A DNA stretch of 64,000 bases. Origin: an uncultured Bacteroides sp. (lineage in GTDB: Bacteria; Bacteroidota; Bacteroidia; Bacteroidales; Bacteroidaceae). Each line of letters starts with the position of its first letter. The first letter of the stretch is position 1. The notes beneath the pieces were generated by a model. The model made no database searches and was not told the origin of the DNA. It was given only the letters and a program-made list of their open reading frames with translations. Shown here in pieces: positions 46,713 to 56,428 of this stretch. Location of the stretch: the NCBI GenBank assembly GCA_947074205.1, contig CAMTOQ010000006.1, forward strand, positions 1 through 64,000, in the 5' to 3' direction. Made by a program: the position numbers and the translations under genes.

Positions 46713-49700
46713 ATGCCAAGAATACTACTTTTCATACTATTATTCTCATTTATAATACCCGATAGCTTTGCATTTGTCGATAGATCAAAAGAATGGGCCG
46801 AACGCTACAATTTTTCTTCTCTATCTATGAATGATGGTTTGCCTTGCAACTTTGTAGATGATATGATAAAAGATAGTAGAGGGTTTCTATGGCTAGCTAC
46901 ACTTGGCGAGGGCGTGACGCGCTACGATGGTTCGGACTTTGTGTTGTTTAATATGGGCTCTACTCAAACTAAACTTCGTAGCAACTTTGTGCGTACCATT
47001 TGTGAAGACGACTTTGGTCGTATATGGGCCGGTAGCGAAATGGGGCTGGATGTCATAAATATATATAGCCTAGAGCAGGAAACACCATCTAGTTTTGAAG
47101 GCAAACTTACTCCTTTCTCTATTCTTCCTATACATTATATATATAAGAGTAAAAACGGACACCTTTGGCTGGCTTCAAAAAACAACCTATATCGTATCAG
47201 TTTTAACGACCAAGGAGATGTGAAACAGATAATCAAAGTCTATGAACTATCTGATGAGAGTGAATGTGTTCGAACTATTATACAAAGAGGGGATGAGGTG
47301 CTTTTCAATAACGGCATTAGCATTATATCTCTAAAGGAGAACGAGGATAGATATGACTGGACTACCGAAAAAGCTCCTTTAGTGGTGATGCCATTATTAA
47401 ATTCACGTGTTCAGTCTATCTACCATAAAGAGAATGAACTTTGGGTGGGTACGATAAGTGGCTTGTTTCGTTTCGACCTACTCGGTGGGGCAGTGAGATG
47501 GTATCTGCACGATCCACAAGATGGGTCTTCGCTCTCTCAGAACTTTATCACTGATATAGCAGAAACGAGTGATCACTACTTGCTGGTATCGACTTTCAAA
47601 GGTATTAATGTTTACAATGCCTTGACGGATAACTTTGAACGAATTGATAAAGATGGCTGTGGATTGGGAGCTAACAACCATCTTTCTAATAGACTGAACT
47701 GCGATTTTATCAACTGTATGCTCATCGATGACGAGATGGTATGGGTGGGCACGGAAGTTGGTGGTCTCAACTTAATATCAAGGCGCAAACTCTATGTAGA
47801 CAACTATTTACACTCGCCTTCACAGCCGGGAAGCATATCCCATAATCCGGTTAATGCCATATACGAAGATAGTAAGGGAACACTTTGGGTGGGAACTGTA
47901 GAGGGCGGACTAAACCGCAAGAAAAAGGGGGAAGATTATTTCTCGCATTTCACGACTGACTCTCCCACAAACTTATCGCACAACTCGGTGAGTTGCTTTA
48001 CCTCTGATGCTAAAGGCCGTATATGGGTGGGTACCTGGGGAGGTGGAATAGGCAGGGTAGAAATCAATCAGAGAGGTGATGCTACCTTCCATCCTATTTC
48101 TAGCGAAGATTTTACCGATTTCTCTGACGGATTTATAGGAGTGTTGAGTTACGACGCAATCAACAATGCTCTTTGGGTGGGGACTGCTCAAAGCGTCTAT
48201 GTCCATCTACTTGAATCGGGAAAGGTGCTGGAACCTTTAAAGGGCGCTATACCGGGCGGCATTGAGGGATGTACGGGCTATTTCATTGATGATAAAAGCC
48301 ATCTATGGATAGGTATGGCGGCTGGCTTGTGCCGAATAGACTTACACACCTTGCATGCTCCGCGTTTGGTGTATCAACTGTGGCGCAATAAACTGGATGA
48401 CCCCGAGTCGAAGATTCCTGAACGTGTAACCTATATCACGCAATCTAAAGACGGTACGATGTGGGTAGGGAGTAATGGCTACGGATTCTACTACTCTGTT
48501 GTCGATGATAATGGAGAATACCACTTTAAAGGATTGACAACCGAGGATGGACTAGTCAATAATAGTGTGAGAGGTATAAAAGAAGATCTCGATGGAAATA
48601 TATGGGTGTCGACTACCAACGGACTCTCTTATTACAACCGCCAACAAGATAGTTTTGTGAACTATGGCGAACGTGATGGATTGGCCTGCAGTCAGTTTTA
48701 CTGGAATGCCATAGAGTATGGCCGAGAAGGGGAACTGTATCTGGGAAGTGTAGCCGGACTATCAATAGTGAAACCGGGTGTGCAGACCACTAAACTTGTG
48801 GATATCCCCATTGCCTTTACTCAGACTAGGGTGGCAAGTAAGGATGTGCAACCTGTGGATGGTAAGCTCAAAATGCACGAGCGTGATAAGACACTCTATC
48901 TTGAGTTTGCAGCTCTAGATTATAGTTCGCCTACCTCATCGGCCTATTCGTATCGCCTAAAGGGCTTTGATAACCAATGGGTACGGGTGTCGGCCAACCG
49001 TCGTACGGCTGCTTTTACCAACCTAGATGCGGGCACCTATCAGTTCGAACTTCGATATGCTCCCTATGGAAGGGAGTGGCAACAGTTGGAGGAAACTCTA
49101 ACCATTGAGGTCGTTCCTTACTTCTATAAAACGGTGGGGTTTATTGCGCTTGTTTCCTTATTGGTCCTCTTTATTGGTTATCAGTTATGGAACTGGCGTA
49201 TCAGATCGCTGAAACTACAACAAGAGCTGCTTCATAGAAAGGTAGAAGAGAGGACACGCACTTTGGAACAACAGAAGATGCTACTCACCACTCAAACTAA
49301 CGAGCTATCGAGGCAGAATGAACTATTGGTGGCGCAGAATGAGAAGATCACGAAGCAGAAGACGCAGATTCTCACGATGAGCAAGAAGGTGCAAGAACTT
49401 ACGGTGGATAGATTGTCGTTCTTCACCAATATCACGCATGAGTTTCGAACTCCGCTTACACTAATCATAGGCCCTATAGAGCGTGCACTTAAACTAAGTA
49501 GTAATCCTTTGGTGGTAGAACAACTCAACCTTGTAGAACGTAACTCTAAGTATCTGCTCTCATTGGTTAATCAATTGATGGACTTCCGAAAAGTGGAGTC
49601 CGGAAATATGTCTATAATGCTAAAGGCCGGTGACTTTAAGAGCTTCTTTGAGGAGGTGATAGCTCCGTTCCGAGATTTTGCAGCAAGCCATGGTATAACT

Positions 49701-50942
49701 TTAGATAGTCATTTACGGCTTCCCGATCGTTCTATTATGTTCGATGAAGATTCTATGCGCAAGGTGTTTACCAATCTGGTGGGTAATGCCATGAAGTTTA
49801 CTCCGAAAGGTGGCAAAGTGAGCGTATTTGTATCGACTATGGCTCATCAAGGTAGTTCTTCGCTCTTTATCGCTATAAAGGATACCGGTAGCGGAATACC
49901 CGAACCGGATATTAAGCGGGTATTCAACCGTTTCTATCAGTCGCGAAACCAGCAATATGAGTCTATGTCGGGCCAAAGTGGTACAGGTATTGGTCTTTAT
50001 CTCTGCAAGCGTATCATTCAACTCTATGACGGAGAGATTGCAGTGAAGAATAATCGCAACGTAGGGTGTTCGTTCCGTATAATGTTGCCATTGCAGTTGG
50101 GTGACAACAGTGCAATAGATGAGGCCGGCCAACAAGAAATGATGCCGATGAATCTCAAAAGAGATGTAGAGAGTCAAACCATACCAATGAATATATTAGT
50201 GGTGGAAGACAATAAGGATATGCGCGACTATATATCGTCTATCCTTCGCTCACGATACACTATCCTTGAGGCAGGACATGGGCTAGAGGCATTGGAGGTT
50301 CTAAAGAAACAATCAGTAGACTTTATCATCAGCGACCTGATGATGCCTATGATGAATGGTATTGAGCTATCAAGACAGATTAAATCAGACTTTACTCTAT
50401 CGCATATTCCACTACTGATGCTGACAGCAAAAACGGCCGACGAATCGCGTATTGAAGGGTTTAAAGTTGGGGTGGACGAGTACCTACTCAAACCATTTGA
50501 AGAGGAATTACTACTGACACGAATAGATAATCTACTCGAGAATCGTCGTCGCCTGCAACAGAAATTCTCTATCAGCATGGAAGTCGATACGCTCAATATT
50601 GATTGCGAGTCGGCGGATAAGCGTTTCATGGATAAAGTGATGGAGGTCGTTAAAGACAACTTCCGCAACTCCTACTGGGAAGTGAGCGACTTTGTAGATG
50701 CTATGGGAGTGAGCAAGAGCTTAGTAAACAAGAAAATGCAAACACTAACCGGACAAAGTGCCGGACAATTTATACGCAACTATCGACTAAACATTGCACG
50801 AGAACTATTAGGGCGTAATGCTAAAACGAAAGGGCTGAATATTTCGGAGGTGGCCTATGAAGTAGGCTTTAACGATCCTAAATATTTCACACGCTGTTTC
50901 ACGAAGCAATTTGGTGTAACGCCATCATCGCTACTAGATTAA
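46713..50942 (+). CDS. Hybrid two-component system sensor/regulator (HTCS)
   Basis: This 1409-residue protein combines a sensor kinase and a transcription factor in one chain. After a signal peptide come ~700 periplasmic residues of two-bladed-propeller type repeats (IYEDSKGTLWVGTVEGGL, KGRIWVGTWGGG) and a Y_Y_Y domain (~760-800). A membrane helix lies near 808-826, then a coiled coil. HisKA follows with ITHEFRTPLT (His ~909) and the ATPase with NLVGNAMKFTP, DTGSGIP and GTGIGLYLCK. The receiver domain begins near residue 1158 (VVEDNKDMRDY, ISDLMMP, KPFEEE), and an AraC-type HTH covers the last ~100 residues. It should bind an oligosaccharide in the periplasm and switch on the surrounding PUL. 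It resembles, from memory, the B. thetaiotaomicron arabinan HTCS BT0366. Confidence 0.95.
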   Translation: MPRILLFILLFSFIIPDSFAFVDRSKEWAERYNFSSLSMNDGLPCNFVDDMIKDSRGFLWLATLGEGVTRYDGSDFVLFNMGSTQTKLRSNFVRTICEDDFGRIWAGSEMGLDVINIYSLEQETPSSFEGKLTPFSILPIHYIYKSKNGHLWLASKNNLYRISFNDQGDVKQIIKVYELSDESECVRTIIQRGDEVLFNNGISIISLKENEDRYDWTTEKAPLVVMPLLNSRVQSIYHKENELWVGTISGLFRFDLLGGAVRWYLHDPQDGSSLSQNFITDIAETSDHYLLVSTFKGINVYNALTDNFERIDKDGCGLGANNHLSNRLNCDFINCMLIDDEMVWVGTEVGGLNLISRRKLYVDNYLHSPSQPGSISHNPVNAIYEDSKGTLWVGTVEGGLNRKKKGEDYFSHFTTDSPTNLSHNSVSCFTSDAKGRIWVGTWGGGIGRVEINQRGDATFHPISSEDFTDFSDGFIGVLSYDAINNALWVGTAQSVYVHLLESGKVLEPLKGAIPGGIEGCTGYFIDDKSHLWIGMAAGLCRIDLHTLHAPRLVYQLWRNKLDDPESKIPERVTYITQSKDGTMWVGSNGYGFYYSVVDDNGEYHFKGLTTEDGLVNNSVRGIKEDLDGNIWVSTTNGLSYYNRQQDSFVNYGERDGLACSQFYWNAIEYGREGELYLGSVAGLSIVKPGVQTTKLVDIPIAFTQTRVASKDVQPVDGKLKMHERDKTLYLEFAALDYSSPTSSAYSYRLKGFDNQWVRVSANRRTAAFTNLDAGTYQFELRYAPYGREWQQLEETLTIEVVPYFYKTVGFIALVSLLVLFIGYQLWNWRIRSLKLQQELLHRKVEERTRTLEQQKMLLTTQTNELSRQNELLVAQNEKITKQKTQILTMSKKVQELTVDRLSFFTNITHEFRTPLTLIIGPIERALKLSSNPLVVEQLNLVERNSKYLLSLVNQLMDFRKVESGNMSIMLKAGDFKSFFEEVIAPFRDFAASHGITLDSHLRLPDRSIMFDEDSMRKVFTNLVGNAMKFTPKGGKVSVFVSTMAHQGSSSLFIAIKDTGSGIPEPDIKRVFNRFYQSRNQQYESMSGQSGTGIGLYLCKRIIQLYDGEIAVKNNRNVGCSFRIMLPLQLGDNSAIDEAGQQEMMPMNLKRDVESQTIPMNILVVEDNKDMRDYISSILRSRYTILEAGHGLEALEVLKKQSVDFIISDLMMPMMNGIELSRQIKSDFTLSHIPLLMLTAKTADESRIEGFKVGVDEYLLKPFEEELLLTRIDNLLENRRRLQQKFSISMEVDTLNIDCESADKRFMDKVMEVVKDNFRNSYWEVSDFVDAMGVSKSLVNKKMQTLTGQSAGQFIRNYRLNIARELLGRNAKTKGLNISEVAYEVGFNDPKYFTRCFTKQFGVTPSSLLD

Positions 50943-51000
50943 CAGAGAAAACACATAGACACATGACGAAAATGCGGAATAAGGGTTCTATTTACACTTT

Positions 51001-51030
51001 TATCCACTTTGTTTATTCTTTTGTCCACCC
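51001..51030. promoter_or_regulatory. Candidate HTCS operator upstream of the LamG-SusCD operon
   Basis: TATCCACTT (51001) and TGTCCACCC (51022) lie 21 bp apart, in the same orientation relative to transcription as the sites before the GH43 operon. The second site ends 19 bp before the TAGCTTTG box. Confidence 0.62.
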
Positions 51031-51049
51031 CCAATGAGGGGCTTAGGAC

Positions 51050-51057
51050 TAGCTTTG
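51050..51057 (+). promoter_or_regulatory. Promoter -7 box of the LamG-SusCD operon
   Basis: TAGCTTTG, 41 bp upstream of the LamG lipoprotein ATG, placed relative to the operator-like sites as in the enzyme operon. Confidence 0.6.
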
Positions 51058-51098
51058 TACCTTAGAAAAACAAAATAGCAACCCTAAAAATCTATATT

Positions 51099-53273
51099 AT
51101 GAAGACAAAAAGTTGGTCATCGCTTCTGATGGCTGCATTTGCAATTCTTTGTTTGTGGTCTTGTAAAGACTGGGGTCAGATAGATCCACCAGCCGGCAAT
51201 CAAGTCTACCCAAAACTAGAATTGAAAGGAGCATTTAAGTTCGAGGAAGAACTATCTCCTGAGACCTCGTTGCTCGTTGCTTATGACAACGGTCAAATCC
51301 CTAAAATTGTAACCGACGAAGAGAAAGGAAAAGTATTGCAGCTCGCTGGCGGGTATGCTCGTTTCACCAATCCTTTGTACGATGTGAAGATTCAAACAGC
51401 TGCATCTGTTACCTTCTGGGTAAAGACAACTGAAAACAACCTCAATGGAGCTATTCTTAGCTTTGCCAACGAAGACAACACATCCAAGGTGTTTTTCACA
51501 CCTAACACTTGGTTGAGTTTTACTAGCCCTACGGCTTCGCTTGATATCAACAACCCTAGCACGTCTACTTCTACAGCTTTGACTGCTGATGAATGGCACT
51601 ATGTGGCACTGATTATGCGCACAGATGGCTATACTATATATATAGATGGTGAAAAGAGCTCGGAAGAGTCTTTCACAGGCGACGATACCTTTAACTATTC
51701 AGAGCTGGTAAACTCGTTTATCCAGATGCCTTTCCTTTATTTGGGATATGGATCGAGCGTTGAACCACAAAAAATGTGGATTGACGATATCAGTGTATAT
51801 AGAAACGTCATCACCTCAAAAGAAATCAGCGTACCGGCTATTAGCGGTGGCGAAGAATATAGATTCCCTCCACGCGGTACAGTGGGCTACTACAAATTGG
51901 ATGGAACTTTTGCCAATAGCTTAAATCCTTCACAAAGTGGTGAGTTGGTTACTGTAGAACCTCAAGCAACACCTTCTGACTTTATAAGTGATGCAGAGCG
52001 TGGTTTGGTATGGAATCAGCAAGAAGGTTGGACAGGACATGCTAATGGATGGGCATATACTCGTTTCACCAACCCATTAAAAGGTCAATCTATTGAAGAT
52101 GGTGTAAGTGTAAGTATGTGGTTGAATCCTCCACATTTGAATTGGTGGGATCAGATCTTTGTATTGAACGATGGTACTAGCAAATTCTGGTTCAATGCTA
52201 TCGGCTACCTAGGCTATAATGGCGATGGTGGTTATTTCGACTGTCACAACAACAACGCAGACAATGCACTTGAACCCGGAGTATGGACATTAGTTACCAT
52301 CAATATGATGGCAGATGATTTCGAGGTGTATTACAACGGTGTATTGAAATTCACGAAAGACAACAATGCAGCGTATGGTGGCGATATGGCCAGCTATAAC
52401 ACAATACTCAACATGTTTACTACTGCCAATGAGTTCTTCTTGGGCTATGAAACTTGGTGGAAATGTGCTCCATCAATGGTGGATGATATCTTCTTGATGA
52501 CTCGCCCATTGACTGAGAAAGAGATTCAAAATCTATTTGAAGATACTAAGAAAGGCAATGGTGGTGCGCCTGTTAACCCATCTTTTGCACCATCACTATT
52601 TGGCTACTACACATTAGATAATACGTTTGCTAACGCATTGAATCCTTCGCAAAGTGGTGAACTTATCACGATGGAAGAACAGGCAACGCCTTCTGACTTT
52701 ATGGTAGATGATGTGCGTGGTGCGGTATGGAATCAGCAAGAAGGTTGGACAGGCCATGCCAATGGTTGGGCCTACACACGCTTTGACAATCCTTTGAAAG
52801 GAAAATCGGCTCCAGAGGGTATCAGTGTAAGCCTTTGGTTGAATCCTCCTCACTTGAACTGGTGGGATCAGATCTTCGTAATGAACGACGGTACTAGTAA
52901 ATTCTGGTTTAACGCTATTGGCTACCTAGGCTACAACGGCGCTGGTGGATGGTTTGACTGTCACAACAATAATGCAGACAATGCTCTTGTACCTGGAGTG
53001 TGGACATTGGTTACAATCAACGTATTGCCCGACGGCTTCCAAGTATTCTACAACGGTGAGTTGAAGTTTGACAACGAAAACAATGCTGCATTTAATAGCG
53101 AGAACCCCAACTACGGTATGATAGTGGATATGTTTACCACTGCCAATGACTTCTTCTTGGGTTACGAAACTTGGTGGAAATGTGCGCCATCTATGGTAGA
53201 TGATATCTATCTATGTGCTAGCCCACTAACCGAACAGCAGGCTGCAGCGATGTATAATGCAACCAAGAAATAA
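51099..53273 (+). CDS. Surface lipoprotein with three LamG/concanavalin-like domains
   Basis: This 724-residue protein has a lipoprotein signal (AILCLWSC), so it is probably displayed on the cell surface. Three beta-sandwich (LamG-like) domains follow: a divergent one (~30-250), then two near-copies starting at residues ~263 and ~502. The two copies share long identical blocks such as EGWTGHANGWAYTRF and LNPPHLNWWDQIFV and have a 717-bp period, so they arose by tandem duplication. No catalytic residues are evident. Its place at the head of the SusCD operon, behind the operator sites, suggests a glycan-binding protein that captures arabinan. Confidence 0.82.
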   Translation: MKTKSWSSLLMAAFAILCLWSCKDWGQIDPPAGNQVYPKLELKGAFKFEEELSPETSLLVAYDNGQIPKIVTDEEKGKVLQLAGGYARFTNPLYDVKIQTAASVTFWVKTTENNLNGAILSFANEDNTSKVFFTPNTWLSFTSPTASLDINNPSTSTSTALTADEWHYVALIMRTDGYTIYIDGEKSSEESFTGDDTFNYSELVNSFIQMPFLYLGYGSSVEPQKMWIDDISVYRNVITSKEISVPAISGGEEYRFPPRGTVGYYKLDGTFANSLNPSQSGELVTVEPQATPSDFISDAERGLVWNQQEGWTGHANGWAYTRFTNPLKGQSIEDGVSVSMWLNPPHLNWWDQIFVLNDGTSKFWFNAIGYLGYNGDGGYFDCHNNNADNALEPGVWTLVTINMMADDFEVYYNGVLKFTKDNNAAYGGDMASYNTILNMFTTANEFFLGYETWWKCAPSMVDDIFLMTRPLTEKEIQNLFEDTKKGNGGAPVNPSFAPSLFGYYTLDNTFANALNPSQSGELITMEEQATPSDFMVDDVRGAVWNQQEGWTGHANGWAYTRFDNPLKGKSAPEGISVSLWLNPPHLNWWDQIFVMNDGTSKFWFNAIGYLGYNGAGGWFDCHNNNADNALVPGVWTLVTINVLPDGFQVFYNGELKFDNENNAAFNSENPNYGMIVDMFTTANDFFLGYETWWKCAPSMVDDIYLCASPLTEQQAAAMYNATKK
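51885..53270 (+). repeat. Intragenic tandem duplication (two ~717-bp units)
   Basis: GYYKLDGTFANSLNPSQSG at 51885 and GYYTLDNTFANALNPSQSG at 52602 begin two units that stay in register to the end of the gene, including identical stretches at the DNA level such as GGTTGGACAGG. Confidence 0.85.
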
Positions 53274-53302
53274 GTTAGAATCTAATATTTAAAAAACACT
53301 AT

Positions 53303-56300
53303 ATGAAAGAAAAGAAAATAGGCAGAGCATGGGGCATAAAGAGTCTCTATATGCTACTGACACTTAGCTTTCTGTTTATGAGTCAAGCTGCATTTGCACA
53401 GTCAAGAACTGTGACCGGTGTGGTAAAAGATTCGGCAGGTGAGCCGGTAATTGGTGCCAGTGTTCTTGAAAAAGGTACCTCCAATGGTACAATCACTGAT
53501 TTTGATGGAAACTTCTCGATACAAGTGAGTGGAGATAAGGCCGTGTTACAGGTAAGTTTCGTAGGATATACCCCACAGGAAATAGCTGTGGGGGGCAAAA
53601 ACTTCTATAACATAGTGCTTCAAGATGATACTAAGGTATTGGATGAAGTTGTTGTAGTGGGTTATGGTGCTCAAAAGAAGGAGAGTGTGGTTGGTGCCAT
53701 CTCTCAAGTTTCTTCAAAGGAACTGTTGAAATCGCCAGCTGCCAACGTGTCGCAAGCCATAGCGGGTAAAATTCCTGGGGTGATCACTACACAGACTTCG
53801 GGTGCTCCTGGTTCGGACGATATGCAGATCTTTATCCGTGGTCGTGCTTCGTTCGCAGGTGACAACCAACCTCTAATCTTGGTGGATGGTGTAGAACGTT
53901 CGTTCTCGCAAATTGCTCCAGACGATATTGAAACCATCTCTACTCTGAAAGATGCCTCGGCAACAGCCGTATATGGTGTGCGTGGTGCAAATGGTGTAAT
54001 GATTATCACGACAAAACGTGGTCGTCAGCAAAAACCTGTAGTGAGCTTGACGGCTAACTATCAGATTCAATCGCCTACACGCAAAGATAACTACTTGGAT
54101 TCGTACAACTCTGTATCGCTGCTCGAAGAAGCTTTGGCCAATGACGGCTTAGCTTCGCAATACTCTGCTGCCGATTTGGATATGTATCGCAAATCATCGG
54201 CTGGCCAGCTTTCGGGGCTTGAGGCATTGCTCTATCCTAATGTAGACTGGTATGACACAGTGCTTCGCAAATCGGCTCCTGCTCAACGCTACAATGTCAA
54301 CATTCAAGGTGGTACTAAGCGTATGAGTTACTTCGTGTCGGGTGAGTTCTACGATCAACAAGGCTTGTATCGCGACTTCAGTACGGATGCTTATGGTAAT
54401 AAGTCTAACACAGGTTTCCGCCGTTATGCTTTCCGTGCCAACTTGGACTTCACATTGACTAGTGACTTGCAGATGTCGGTGAACTTCGGTACACGTTTCG
54501 AAGAGCGTCGTGGACCAAATACTTCAGAACGTTCGGATTATAGCGAAGTGTTCTATGAATTGAACTCTACTCCGGGATGGATCTTCCCAGTGAGCTATAC
54601 AGTAGGCGAAGGCGAAGACCGTCAGACACTTTATGGTGGTAGCTCGCAGTATCAAAACAATATCGTTGGACGTTTGGCCAATGCCGGTTTCTATCGTGCA
54701 ACAAACACTATTAGTGAAACCAACTTCATCATTGACTATAAAATGGACTGGTTGACACCTGGTTTAAAAGTTCGTGGTATGGCCTCGTTTGACTACGATG
54801 CTTACTACAATCGTAAATTTGCGGCATCATTTGCAACTTACGAATTGAACGACCGCGCCAACTTCCAATCATTTGATGCCTACAATCAGTTTAACAGTGA
54901 CACAGAACTAGCATATGCCGGAAACGATCAAACGACTATCTATAAGCTGTATTTGGAAGCTCAAATCAACTGGGCACGCACTTTTGGTAAAAACGATATC
55001 ACAGCGATGGTGCTATACAATCAAAACGATTATCGCTTCCAAGCTAACTTGGCTGAACGCTATCAAGGTTTGGTAGGTCGTGCCACTTATGCTTATGACA
55101 ATCGCTATTTAGCCGAGGTGAACTTTGGTTACAATGGTTCTGAAAACTTTATCAGCGGCAAACGCTTTGGTTTCTTCCCCTCGTTCTCTTTGGGTTGGAG
55201 AATCAACAACGAAGAGTTTATGAAAGGCACTGAAGACTGGTTGAGCTCATTGAAGCTCCGTGCTTCGTACGGTCAGGTAGGTAATGATATCTATAAGATC
55301 AATGGTGTGAAACAGCGCTTCTTGTACCAAGCAATATGGTCGCAAATCAGTAATGACTACTATTTTGGAACTACTGGACAAACAGGTATATTCGAAAGTC
55401 AATATCCTAACTACGGTGTGACTTGGGAACGTGCTCATAAATACAATGCAGGTATCGAGGCCGGAGTATGGAATAACAAACTGACGGCTAACATCGACTT
55501 CTTCTACGAAAAGCGCAATAACATCTTGACGCCCTATGCTACACGTCCACAATGGGTAGGTGTAAATATGGCCGCAGGTAATCTGGGAGAAACTAAGAAT
55601 AAAGGTTATGAAGTAGAGTTGAAATACAACGACCAAGTAGGAAGTGATTTTAATTATTCATTAGGCTTTACTTACTCGCATGCTAAGAATGAGATTATTG
55701 GTATGGACGAGCCCGACTCTAAAACAGACTACCGCAAGCGTGAAGGTCATGCCATTAACCAATACTTCGGGTTGGTATGTGACGGATTTGTAACATCGGC
55801 CGATCTTGCTAATCCTAACTTCCCTGTATCGACCTATGGCAATGTGCAGGTGGGTGACTTGAAATACCGTGATATGAACAACGATGGTTTCATTGACGAC
55901 CGTGACGAAACATTCATCGGTTTCAGTGATATCCCTGAAAACACCTACGCGCTATCTCTTAATATGAATTACAAGGGAATTGGTTTTAACATCATGTTCC
56001 AAGGAGTGAGCAATGTGAGCCGTTTCTATGATGCAGAGGCAATGTTTGCCTTTGTGAATGGCGGTAAGGTACGCGAACAACATTTGGAGCGTTGGAATCC
56101 TATGATGAGTGAAGCCGAAAACTTGGCAAGTGCCACTTATCCACTATTACACTATGATGGAAATGGTGACCACAACCAACGTGCCAACTCATTCTTCTTG
56201 AGAAACGGTAATTTCTTCCGTTTGAAAAACATTGAGTTGAGCTATAGCTTCCCACAAAACCTGATCTCAAAGATCGGTATGAGTGATTTGCGTTTCTATG

Positions 56301-56422
56301 TGAATGCTAACAACCTTGTGACTTGGGACAAACTAGATGGTCTATGTGACCCTGAAAGCAACGGATCAAACCGATACCCAATTATGAAGACGGTGAACTT
56401 TGGTGTTAATATTAAATTCTAA
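53303..56422 (+). CDS. SusC-like TonB-dependent outer-membrane transporter (first)
   Basis: This 1039-residue transporter imports oligosaccharides across the outer membrane with TonB energy. A signal peptide (FLFMSQAAFAQ) is followed by a carboxypeptidase-regulatory-like domain (RTVTGVVKDSAGEPVIGASV) and the VLDEVVVVGYGAQKKESV segment typical of SusC. The plug (NQPLILVDGVERSF, GANGVMIITTKRGR) and a large beta-barrel come next, ending in an aromatic FGVNIKF. It is followed after 6 bp by its SusD partner. The LamG lipoprotein gene lies 29 bp upstream, so all are one operon. Confidence 0.95.
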   Translation: MKEKKIGRAWGIKSLYMLLTLSFLFMSQAAFAQSRTVTGVVKDSAGEPVIGASVLEKGTSNGTITDFDGNFSIQVSGDKAVLQVSFVGYTPQEIAVGGKNFYNIVLQDDTKVLDEVVVVGYGAQKKESVVGAISQVSSKELLKSPAANVSQAIAGKIPGVITTQTSGAPGSDDMQIFIRGRASFAGDNQPLILVDGVERSFSQIAPDDIETISTLKDASATAVYGVRGANGVMIITTKRGRQQKPVVSLTANYQIQSPTRKDNYLDSYNSVSLLEEALANDGLASQYSAADLDMYRKSSAGQLSGLEALLYPNVDWYDTVLRKSAPAQRYNVNIQGGTKRMSYFVSGEFYDQQGLYRDFSTDAYGNKSNTGFRRYAFRANLDFTLTSDLQMSVNFGTRFEERRGPNTSERSDYSEVFYELNSTPGWIFPVSYTVGEGEDRQTLYGGSSQYQNNIVGRLANAGFYRATNTISETNFIIDYKMDWLTPGLKVRGMASFDYDAYYNRKFAASFATYELNDRANFQSFDAYNQFNSDTELAYAGNDQTTIYKLYLEAQINWARTFGKNDITAMVLYNQNDYRFQANLAERYQGLVGRATYAYDNRYLAEVNFGYNGSENFISGKRFGFFPSFSLGWRINNEEFMKGTEDWLSSLKLRASYGQVGNDIYKINGVKQRFLYQAIWSQISNDYYFGTTGQTGIFESQYPNYGVTWERAHKYNAGIEAGVWNNKLTANIDFFYEKRNNILTPYATRPQWVGVNMAAGNLGETKNKGYEVELKYNDQVGSDFNYSLGFTYSHAKNEIIGMDEPDSKTDYRKREGHAINQYFGLVCDGFVTSADLANPNFPVSTYGNVQVGDLKYRDMNNDGFIDDRDETFIGFSDIPENTYALSLNMNYKGIGFNIMFQGVSNVSRFYDAEAMFAFVNGGKVREQHLERWNPMMSEAENLASATYPLLHYDGNGDHNQRANSFFLRNGNFFRLKNIELSYSFPQNLISKIGMSDLRFYVNANNLVTWDKLDGLCDPESNGSNRYPIMKTVNFGVNIKF

Positions 56423-56428
56423 TAGAGC

